A DNA stretch of 64,000 nucleotides from JACCXG01 sp963785755 (GTDB lineage Bacteria > Acidobacteriota > Vicinamibacteria > Vicinamibacterales > 2-12-FULL-66-21), in the NCBI GenBank assembly GCA_963785755.1, contig CAWAXG010000002.1:682001-746000 (forward strand). The letters run 5' to 3'. This document shows positions 56,393-64,000 of this stretch, piece after piece. Numbering within the stretch: position 1 is the stretch's first letter; each line of letters opens with the position of its first letter. Position numbers and translations under genes: made by a program. Under the pieces are notes generated by a model. The model worked only from the letters and a program-made list of their open reading frames with translations, was not told the origin of the DNA and did no database searches.

Positions 56393-58117
56393 ATGCAGAT
56401 CATTCCCAACCGCACGACCTACGACGTCTGCGTGGTCGGGTCCGGTGCCGGCGGCGGCATGGCCGCCATGGTCCTGACCCAGGCCGGCGCCAACGTCGTC
56501 ATGCTCGAAGCGGGGCCGATGTGGAACGCGACCACCGACACCTTCATGTACGCGTGGAGCTACAACACGCCCCGCCGTGGCGCGGCGACGCCCGCGCGGC
56601 ATTTCGGCGAATTCGACGGCGCGCTCGGCGGCTGGACGCTCGAGGGTGAGCCGTACACGTCGGCGCCGGGCAGCCAGTTCGACTGGTTCCGCTCGCGCAT
56701 GCTCGGCGGGCGGACCAATCACTGGGGGCGCATCTCTCTGCGATTCGGCCCGGATGACTTCCGCCGCAAGAGCCTCGATGGCCTCGGCGACGACTGGCCG
56801 ATCACCTACGATGACATCAAGCCGTACTACGACAAGATCGACAAGTTGATCGGCATCTTCGGCGCGAACCTGCCGAAGTTCCCCAACGAGCCCGACGGCA
56901 TCTTTCTGCCGCCGCCCAAGCCGCGCTGCTACGAGCTGTTGATTCAGAGGGCGCAGCAGAAGCTCGACATCCCGAGCGTGCCGTCGCGCCTCTCGATCCT
57001 GACGCAGAACCACAACGGCCGGCCGGCGTGCCACTACTGCGGCCAGTGCGGACGCGGCTGCGCGACGCATTCGAATTTCTCCTCCCCGTCGGTGCTCATT
57101 CCGCCGGCCCTCGACACCGGACGGTTGAAGATCATCACCAACGCGATGGCTCGCGAGGTGAGTGTCGATCAGAACGGGCTCGCGAGCGGCGTCACCTACA
57201 TCGACAAGACGACCGGCCGCGACAACCACGTCCGCGCCCGGATCGTGGTGCTGGCGGCCAGCACCTGCGAGTCCGCGCGGATTCTGCTCAACTCCAAGTC
57301 GTCCAAGTTCCCGCAGGGACTCGGGAACTCCAGCGGCGTGGTCGGCAAGTACCTGACGGATTCAACCGGCGCGAGCGTGCGCGGATTCATTCCGGCGCTG
57401 ATGGACGGCATCCCGCACAACGAGGACGGCACCGGCGGCATGCACCTCTATACGCCGTGGTGGCTCGACAACAAGAAGCTCGATTTTCCGCGCGGGTATC
57501 ACATCGAGCCGAGCGGCGGCCGGCGCATGCCGAGCGCAGGGTTCGGCGGCGGCATCCACGGGTACGCCGCCAACGATCCAGCCGGACGTCCGCTGGCCTT
57601 CGGCGGCTACGGCAAGCAGCTGAAGAACGATTACCGCCGGCTTTACGGGGCGACGGTGAACTTCGCGGGACGCGGCGAGCAGATCCCGAACGATGACACC
57701 TACTGCGAGATCGATCCGGAGGTCGTCGACAAGTGGGGCATCCCGGTGCTGCGGTTCCACTTCAAGTGGAGCGACTACGAATTGAATCAGGCCCGGCACA
57801 TGCAGCAGACCTTCCGCGCCATCATCGAGGCGATGGGCGGCACGCCGATGACCCCGATGCCGACCAAGGAGAAGGGCTACGGCATCGAAGCTGGCGGCCG
57901 GATCATTCACGAGGCGGGCGTGACGCGGATGGGCGACAACCCCTCAACATCGGTGCTCAACAAGTACTGCCAGGCGCACGATGCGAAAAACGTGTTCGTC
58001 GCCGACGGCGGACCGTTCGTGTCGCAGGCGGACAAGAACCTGACCTGGACGATTCTCGCGCTCGCGATGCGCACGTCGGAGTACATCGCGGAGCAGCGCA
58101 AGATTGGGGCGATCTAA
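56393..58117 (+). CDS. GMC-family FAD oxidoreductase (gluconate/glucoside dehydrogenase-like)
   Basis: 574 residues. FAD motif YDVCVVGSGAGGGMAAMVLT; RMLGGRTNHWGRISLRF; a cysteine cluster ACHYCGQCGRGCATH characteristic of membrane-linked three-subunit dehydrogenases; then HEAGVTRMGDNPSTSVLNKY and the C-terminal VADGGPFVSQADKNLTWTIL with the active-site Asn. It oxidises a sugar or polyol, passing electrons to a cytochrome. There is no signal peptide; it is probably co-exported with the Tat-signalled small subunit that follows with a TAATG overlap. The cytochrome subunit is not in the window. Confidence 0.9.
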   Translation: MQIIPNRTTYDVCVVGSGAGGGMAAMVLTQAGANVVMLEAGPMWNATTDTFMYAWSYNTPRRGAATPARHFGEFDGALGGWTLEGEPYTSAPGSQFDWFRSRMLGGRTNHWGRISLRFGPDDFRRKSLDGLGDDWPITYDDIKPYYDKIDKLIGIFGANLPKFPNEPDGIFLPPPKPRCYELLIQRAQQKLDIPSVPSRLSILTQNHNGRPACHYCGQCGRGCATHSNFSSPSVLIPPALDTGRLKIITNAMAREVSVDQNGLASGVTYIDKTTGRDNHVRARIVVLAASTCESARILLNSKSSKFPQGLGNSSGVVGKYLTDSTGASVRGFIPALMDGIPHNEDGTGGMHLYTPWWLDNKKLDFPRGYHIEPSGGRRMPSAGFGGGIHGYAANDPAGRPLAFGGYGKQLKNDYRRLYGATVNFAGRGEQIPNDDTYCEIDPEVVDKWGIPVLRFHFKWSDYELNQARHMQQTFRAIIEAMGGTPMTPMPTKEKGYGIEAGGRIIHEAGVTRMGDNPSTSVLNKYCQAHDAKNVFVADGGPFVSQADKNLTWTILALAMRTSEYIAEQRKIGAI

Positions 58118-58722
58118 TGAAACCAAATCGCCGGACGATTCTGCGGGTGTTGTCAGCAGCGCCGATGGCCGCGGGCTTCACGTGGACCGAGGCCGAGGCC
58201 CGGCAGGCACACGCCCAGACGCATGACCTCGCGCTCGAGGCGACGGGCAAGAAACCCGCGCCGCCGTTCAGGCCGAAGTTCTTCACGCGTCAGGAGTACG
58301 CGACCGTGAACATCCTGGTCGATCTCATCATCCCGAAGGACGAGCGGTCCGGCAGCGCGACCGCCGCCGGCGTGCCGGCGTTCATGGACTTCATGATGAT
58401 CGATCAGCCGGGCCGGCAGACGGCGATGCGCGGCGGCCTGGCCTGGCTCGATCGCGAATGCCTCACCCGCTTCGACAAGACGTTCGTCATGTGCACCGCG
58501 GCCGAACGGACGCAGGTGCTCGACGACATCGCCTGGCCGCAGAAGGCGAAGCCGGAGCTGTCGCACGGTGTCGCCTTCTTCAACAGCTTTCGCGACCTGA
58601 CCGCCAGCGGCTTCTTCACGAGCAGGATGGGGTTCGCGGATCTGCAGTACATGGGCAACCGGTATGTCCCGGAATGGACGGGATGCCCGGACGAAGTGAC
58701 CAAGAAGCTCGGGTTGACCTAG
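58117..58722 (+). CDS. gluconate 2-dehydrogenase subunit 3-family protein
   Basis: 201 residues, starting at the ATG that overlaps the GMC stop. A twin-arginine leader (MKPNRRTILRVLSAAPMAAG) is followed by FFTRQEYATVNILVDLIIPK and DERSGSATAAGVPAFMDFMM, the standard opening of the small subunit. It then reads LAWLDRECLTRFDKTFVMCT and ends GNRYVPEWTGCPDEV. This subunit escorts the FAD subunit through the Tat system and forms the periplasmic dehydrogenase. Confidence 0.9.
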   Translation: MKPNRRTILRVLSAAPMAAGFTWTEAEARQAHAQTHDLALEATGKKPAPPFRPKFFTRQEYATVNILVDLIIPKDERSGSATAAGVPAFMDFMMIDQPGRQTAMRGGLAWLDRECLTRFDKTFVMCTAAERTQVLDDIAWPQKAKPELSHGVAFFNSFRDLTASGFFTSRMGFADLQYMGNRYVPEWTGCPDEVTKKLGLT

Positions 58723-58736
58723 CCTTCTGGCATCCG

Positions 58737-59843
58737 TCAGCGGGTAGTCAGCGCTGCCTGCAGCATCGCTCTCGTATAGGCGACGTTGTAGATCTCCCCC
58801 GCGAAGCCGCCGCCACCCGGATACTGGTTCTGGATCGGTCCGCGGTCGCGATCCACGTCGATCGCCCGCGGGTGCTCCGGATAGACCGCGCGCGGATACT
58901 TCTGGCGGACCAGCTCCCTCATCACAGCGAACATGTCGACCTGTCCTTCGTCCAGGAACACCTCCGTGTAGTCCACGTAGGGCTTGCGGACGATGACGTT
59001 GCGGAAATGCACGTGGTTGATGCAATCACGTTCGCCCAGATAGCGGCAGACGGCGACCGGATCCTCCCCGGTCTCGCGGGTCACGCCGCAGTCGAAGGTC
59101 ATGCCGTTGAAGGGGCTCTTCACGAGGTTCAGGTACTGCTTCCAGTGCTCGAACGTGGCCATGAGCTGTTCGGAGCCGCGGCTGATCGGGACCGGGGGAT
59201 CGTTCGGATGGAGCGCGAGCCGGACGTTGGCTTTCTCGGCCTCGGGGATCACCGCCTTCAGAAAGTGCTCGGCGCGCTTCAGTTGGTCGGCGCGGGTGTG
59301 GGTCCCGACGCCCTCCCGCGGCGGCAGGTTCCGCGACAGCTCGTAGTCGTAGGCGGTCATCCCGGATCCCGCCCGCCCGGCTTCCTCCTTGTAGCCCTCC
59401 ATCAGCCGGTTCGCGTAGAAGTTGTATTCGATGACCGGCAGGCCGGCCTTGCCAGCGGCCCGGATGGAGGCGATGACCTGCTCGATCTGCGCGTCGGCGC
59501 CAGGCCGCCCGAAGATGACGTCGTTGAAGCCGGAAATCATCATGTTGCAGAGGGTGAGGCCGCCGGCCTTGTAGCCGTCGATCCGGGCCCGGATCTCGGC
59601 GTCGTCCCAGGGGATCCTCGGCCCGCCCGTGAGCACGTAGTCGACGCCAATCTGCTTCACGCGCCGCATGGTCGCCTCTTCTGTTGGCACGTAGCCGAGG
59701 CAGATCTTCGGCGTGTCTCCGGCCTCCCCGGGCATTCGGAACGCACTCGTCTGCCTGGGCTGGGCCGCCGCCGTCGCCGGTACGACGACCGCCGCCGTCC
59801 CCAACCCCTTCAGAAGCTCACGCCGTGAAATGCCAGACTGCAT
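58737..59843 (-). CDS. Tat-exported mannonate dehydratase-like TIM-barrel protein
   Basis: From ATG 59843, 368 residues with a Tat leader (GISRRELLKGLGTAAVVVPA). The barrel resembles UxuA: GLTLCNMMISGFNDVIFGRP, LALHPNDPPVPISRGSEQLM, GMTFDCGVTRETGED, INHVHFRNVIVRKPYVDYTE and YPEHPRAID. UxuA dehydrates D-mannonate; an exported version is unusual and may instead epimerise or isomerise a sugar. It converges on the GMC small-subunit gene with 14 bp between stops. Confidence 0.85.
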   Translation of the reverse strand: MQSGISRRELLKGLGTAAVVVPATAAAQPRQTSAFRMPGEAGDTPKICLGYVPTEEATMRRVKQIGVDYVLTGGPRIPWDDAEIRARIDGYKAGGLTLCNMMISGFNDVIFGRPGADAQIEQVIASIRAAGKAGLPVIEYNFYANRLMEGYKEEAGRAGSGMTAYDYELSRNLPPREGVGTHTRADQLKRAEHFLKAVIPEAEKANVRLALHPNDPPVPISRGSEQLMATFEHWKQYLNLVKSPFNGMTFDCGVTRETGEDPVAVCRYLGERDCINHVHFRNVIVRKPYVDYTEVFLDEGQVDMFAVMRELVRQKYPRAVYPEHPRAIDVDRDRGPIQNQYPGGGGFAGEIYNVAYTRAMLQAALTTR

Positions 59844-59868
59844 CGCCGCCTCCTCGAGCAACCATGTG

Positions 59869-59879
59869 CTTGGTACTTG
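59869..59879. repeat. CTTGGTACTTG unit
   Basis: Exact reverse complement of 55269-55279, followed by TTACTTGTTTG. It lies in the leader between the UxuA-like start and the tandem array. Confidence 0.45.
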
Positions 59880-59940
59880 TTACTTGTTTGCGCGCCTAAT
59901 CCTGGATCCTTGTGCTTTGCTGATCAATCCCTGCGCCGCG

Positions 59941-60018
59941 TGCCTGCCCCGTCTGCCTGTCCCTCTTGCCTGTCCCTCTTGCCTGTCCCTCTTGCCTGTC
60001 CCGCCTGCCTGTCCCCCT
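59941..60018. repeat. six tandem 13-bp repeats upstream of the EF-P-like gene
   Basis: Units of TGCCTGTCCCTCT: the three middle ones are identical, the first (TGCCTGCCCCGTC) and last two vary. The array ends 21 bp before the EfpL start and contains no stop-free coding pattern. Thirteen is not a multiple of three, in keeping with non-coding DNA. Confidence 0.9.
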
Positions 60019-60039
60019 CGAAACCGCTAAAATACGGGT

Positions 60040-60615
60040 ATGGCAGCGCTGATCGAAGCGATCGGAATCAAGCGGAAGATGTTCTTCGAGTTCGAAGGGG
60101 CCCCGTACCATTGCCTCGGCGTGGAGATCTCGACGCCCACGGCGCGGGGCGGCCAGACCCTGGTGCGGGTGAAGATGCGGAACCTGCTGACCGGCGCGGT
60201 GTTCGACAAGACCTTCAAGGCCGGTGACAAGTTCAAGGAGCCCGATCTCTCCTCGGGGCCCGCCACCTTCTTGTACGCCGACAGCGCCGGCTACCATTTC
60301 ATGGACCAGGAGACGTTCGAGACCCTGACGCTCTCGCCGCAGATCGTCGGCGACGGCCGCGAGCTCCTCGTCGACAACGTCCTCCTCGACATCCAGAAGT
60401 ACAACGGCAATCCGATCGCGCTCGAGTTCCCGCCGCACGTGGAGCTGACGGTGAAGTCAACCGAGCCGGGCGTCCGCGGCGACACGGCGAGTGGCGGCGT
60501 CACCAAGCTGGCCACGCTCGAGACCGGACTGGAGATCAAGGTCCCTCTGTTCATCAAGGAGGGCGAGAAGGTCAAAGTCCACACCGAGACGCGGGAGTTC
60601 GCGGGGCGCGCATAA
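60040..60615 (+). CDS. efpL: EF-P paralogue of the EfpL/YeiP type
   Basis: 191 residues with three OB/KOW-like domains. The tip loop reads STPTARGGQTLVRVKMRNLL. It matches the SPTARG loop of E. coli YeiP (EfpL) and lacks the modifiable Lys-Pro-Gly-Lys of canonical EF-P; Arg36 sits at the tip. The rest fits too: FKEPDLSSGPATFLYADSAG, YHFMDQETFETLTLSPQIVG, and LETGLEIKVPLFIKEGEKVK at the C-terminus. It would enter the ribosomal E site and relieve stalling at proline-rich and related motifs. A canonical EF-P gene, if present, is outside the window. Confidence 0.88.
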   Translation: MAALIEAIGIKRKMFFEFEGAPYHCLGVEISTPTARGGQTLVRVKMRNLLTGAVFDKTFKAGDKFKEPDLSSGPATFLYADSAGYHFMDQETFETLTLSPQIVGDGRELLVDNVLLDIQKYNGNPIALEFPPHVELTVKSTEPGVRGDTASGGVTKLATLETGLEIKVPLFIKEGEKVKVHTETREFAGRA

Positions 60616-60650
60616 GCTGTTGGACCGACCGCGTAGCGCCACAGTCTTTC

Positions 60651-60756
60651 CGCGCCGCTGAAGCGGCGCGCTACGGGGGCTGCGCCGAAGGCGCGGCAAG
60701 GCCGTAAGGCCGTCGCGCGAAGCGCGTAACGCGCGTGGGGGTGGGGCCCCACGCGC
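60651..60756. repeat. cluster of short GC hairpins after efpL
   Basis: Within 106 bp: CGCGCCGC TGAA GCGGCGCG (60651-60670), TGCGCC GAA GGCGCG, GGCC GTAA GGCC, GCGCG AA GCGC, and GCGTGGGG paired with CCCCACGC. The first copy has the same 8-bp stem and TGAA loop as 40430-40449. It may end the efpL transcript and insulate the next gene. Confidence 0.75.
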
Positions 60757-60765
60757 AAGGGAAAA

Positions 60766-62334
<1,569 letters not shown>

Positions 62335-62717
62335 TACGTGCCACGTGCCACGTGCCACGGGCGCCCCCCGCCGACTGAGCCATTTCGGGCCAGTTGCTGT
62401 GCCGTCTCAGAACAACCAGACCTTTTCCGTGTCGTTGCAGAGGTTTACAGGAGAATTTCTGGCGCGTTCTCCGGCTGCGTGTTCGAGATTAGCGCAAAAG
62501 GCCGTGACCTACGCAATTTGTACTCGCGCCATGATCGCCCTCAAACTACGGACAACTAACGACTTAACACGCTGCCGAGAACTGGCCCAACTGCGGAGCT
62601 CTTATTGCTATCTGTGATGTCGGGTCAGTGAAGCGCCAGAAGGGGGTGCGTCGGGCGGTTCCCCTCACGCCGTTCGACGCATCCCCGAGCTTTGTCAGGA
62701 CCTGCGCAGGAGGCTGG
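62335..62717. other. 383-bp spacer with ACGTGCC repeat, no gene seen
   Basis: The spacer begins directly after the oxidoreductase stop with TACGTGCC and two further CACGTGCC units (62335-62360). The rest is less GC-rich than its surroundings. Short open frames here have no family features. Confidence 0.45.
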
Positions 62718-63224
62718 ATGGCAATGACGGTTGAGAGCTTCTCGGTAGGTCGCCTCGTCGACGATCTCCTCGACAAGGTCTCGCCGCTGGTCCAGGAGAA
62801 CGACAACGTGCTGACGGTGCGGTTCGCTGATGCCGTCACCACGATCGACGGCGATGAATCGAAGGCCCGCCTGATATTGATGCACCTGTTGCACGGTGCG
62901 GCCAGCTTCACGCGCCAGGGAGCGATCACGCTGGAAGTCCGGGAGCGGGAGGACGCGCTGGGCAGTCCGTGCGTCGAGTTCACGGTGACCGACACCGGCG
63001 TCGGATTGACCGTTGAAGAAGTCGGCAGGCTCTTCGATCCGGACAAGGACATCGATTCGAGAGGCTTCAACGGGAAAGACGGCTCCGGGGTGGATCTGGC
63101 CGCGGTGTGGCGATCGTGCCAGCAGATGGGAGGCAGCGTGGCAGTGGAGAGCCGCCTCTACCAGGGGTCCCGGTTCACTGTGCTGCTGCCCGTGTCGGGC
63201 AGCGAGTTGTCGGGCGCGGCGTAG
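62718..63224 (+). CDS. degenerate histidine-kinase-type ATPase domain protein
   Basis: From ATG 62718 (AGGAGG 5-10 bp upstream), 168 residues of a single GHKL ATPase fold: SKARLILMHLLHGAASFTRQ, FTVTDTGVGLTVEEVGRLFD, GSGVDLAAVWRSCQQMGGSV and GSRFTVLLPVSG. The invariant Asn of the N box (normally NLLxNAxKF) is replaced by His/Gly (LLHGAASF). No phospho-acceptor histidine domain is present. It therefore cannot be a complete kinase and may be a binding or anti-regulator module. The receiver protein follows 18 bp later. Confidence 0.72.
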   Translation: MAMTVESFSVGRLVDDLLDKVSPLVQENDNVLTVRFADAVTTIDGDESKARLILMHLLHGAASFTRQGAITLEVREREDALGSPCVEFTVTDTGVGLTVEEVGRLFDPDKDIDSRGFNGKDGSGVDLAAVWRSCQQMGGSVAVESRLYQGSRFTVLLPVSGSELSGAA

Positions 63225-63242
63225 CCCCGGCGGAGGTGACCA

Positions 63243-63662
63243 GTGCGCAAGATCCTCATCGTTGACAACAACGGCAGCATGACGTCGCTCTCCCGTCGCC
63301 TCGAGCGCCGAGGGTATCAACTCGTGGTCGCGGAAAACGGCGAGCAGGCGGTAACGCTCGGCCGGATTGCGCGCCCTCAACTCATCCTGGTCGATCTCGG
63401 CCACTGCGGCCTCAACGGCTGCGAGCTCACCCGGCAGCTGAAAGCCAATCCGTCGACCGGGCACATCCCTCTCATTGCGTTCGGCGATCCCTCGATGGGC
63501 CACGGCTGCGATCAGGCGCTGGCTGCCGGCAGCGACGACTTCGTGCTGAAGCCGATCCGTTTCCAGCAACTGCTCACGAAGATCGACTGGCTGCTGGAAA
63601 AAGCGTCGTTCGACCCGGCGGTTGCGGCCCGCGTCTCCATCCCGGCCCTCCATACCCACTGA
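63243..63662 (+). CDS. stand-alone receiver-domain protein
   Basis: From GTG 63243 (GGAGG 8 bp upstream), 139 residues: KILIVDNNGSMTSLSRRLER, phospho-acceptor Asp in PQLILVDLGHCGLNGCELTR, then PLIAFGDPSMG and DDFVLKPIRFQQLLTKIDW with the conserved Lys. The acidic pair is DN instead of DD and the Thr/Ser position is less clear. It has no output domain. It is probably the partner of the preceding ATPase protein. Confidence 0.82.
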   Translation: MRKILIVDNNGSMTSLSRRLERRGYQLVVAENGEQAVTLGRIARPQLILVDLGHCGLNGCELTRQLKANPSTGHIPLIAFGDPSMGHGCDQALAAGSDDFVLKPIRFQQLLTKIDWLLEKASFDPAVAARVSIPALHTH

Positions 63663-63742
63663 AAAAGCGAAACGAACCGAAAGCGTGATCGCGCCGTCTT
63701 TCCTTCGATAAACTCCGACGGGGTTGTTCGGGGGAGGGATCG

Positions 63743-64000
63743 ATGTGGAGGGACCTGCGCCACGCCGCGCGCACGCTGCTTCACGCCAAGGGCTGGACCG
63801 TTGTCGTGGTCCTCTCGCTGGCGCTGGGGATCGGCGCGAATACGGCACTCTTCAGCGTCATCAACGGCCTGCTCCTGACGAAGCTCCCGGTGGCCGATCC
63901 GGACACGCTCGTGCGGCTGCGCTACGGCGGCCGCAACGACATGGTGACCAGCTCGAGCGACTACGGAAACAGCGGCAGGGGACCTGACGGGCAGAACATC
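63743..64000 (+). CDS. ADOP-type ABC permease, N-terminal part (runs off the window)
   Basis: From ATG 63743 (GGGAGG 5-10 bp upstream): MWRDLRHAARTLLHAKGWTV, then LSLALGIGANTALFSVINGL and LLLTKLPVADPDTLVRLRYG. This is the same opening as the ADOP permeases at 33-43 kb but from a different subgroup. Only 86 codons are inside the window. Confidence 0.85.
   Translation, partial: MWRDLRHAARTLLHAKGWTVVVVLSLALGIGANTALFSVINGLLLTKLPVADPDTLVRLRYGGRNDMVTSSSDYGNSGRGPDGQNI

Noticed and set aside
59941..60018. Coding repeat protein in the 13-bp array
   Set aside because: The 13-bp unit shifts frame at each copy and no open frame spans it.

Overview
The window is GC-rich, densely packed bacterial chromosome with genes on both strands. 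It most resembles Acidobacteriota, probably Vicinamibacteria. That assignment is an inference from gene content: several ADOP-type FtsX/MacB permeases (one with a PadR regulator), a lipoprotein M28 peptidase, an M56/TonB gene with BlaI, and Tat-exported sugar-enzyme families. No rRNA, tRNA, CRISPR array, integrase or intact insertion sequence was seen.

Layout. 0-11 kb: housekeeping genes (alpha/beta hydrolase end, gph, alkD-like, IMPDH/GMPR family, CoA pyrophosphatase, BamE-like lipoprotein, PQQ-type propeller, broken RluB/RsuA-type gene, ferritin, M28 peptidase, speA). 11.6-14.3 kb: LytS/LytTR-type two-component pair and a stand-alone receiver. 14.6-17.2 kb: LolA-like protein, GlsB-like membrane protein, exported amidohydrolase. 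17.3-25.7 kb: alpha-2-macroglobulin and penicillin-binding protein 1C in one operon. 25.9-31.1 kb: RodZ-type HTH protein, cysteine-cluster protein, peptidase T, and a BlaI - M56 peptidase/TonB operon with a visible operator. 31-45.9 kb: exonuclease III, beta-barrel protein, two ADOP permeases and a third deleted one, glnS, an orphan Dam-type methylase with a poly-G frameshift, a receiver-PilZ protein, an exported methyltransferase, and a DUF4115 protein. 46.2-55.3 kb: a divergent catabolic island. 55.3-62.3 kb: exported PHP, GMC dehydrogenase/small subunit, mannonate-dehydratase-like and Gfo/Idh/MocA proteins around an EfpL/YeiP-type translation factor. 62.7-64 kb: a degenerate ATPase plus receiver pair and the start of a fourth ADOP permease.

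The most coherent system is at 46.2-55.3 kb. PreA-type dihydropyrimidine dehydrogenase, dihydropyrimidinase, beta-ureidopropionase-type amidase and a class III omega-aminotransferase would give reductive pyrimidine catabolism from uracil/thymine to beta-alanine and its semialdehyde, fed by an NCS1 permease. On the minus arm preA and the permease run without a break into an SDR oxidoreductase, a TIM-barrel epimerase and a mandelate-racemase-type enolase-superfamily enzyme. That is an unusual joining of base and sugar-acid catabolism.

Two other themes stand out. First, short intergenic repeats: an identical palindromic CAAGT element at 25.8 and 28.9 kb, 8-bp hairpins with a TGAA loop at 19.7, 40.3, 40.4 and 60.6 kb, and several degenerate short tandem arrays. 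Some of these have been absorbed into coding sequence (the pepT 3' end and the pbpC 5' end). Second, there are at least six broken or frameshifted genes (gph, rluB-like, speA 5' end, M56/TonB, dam, an ADOP remnant), which are either real decay or sequence errors.
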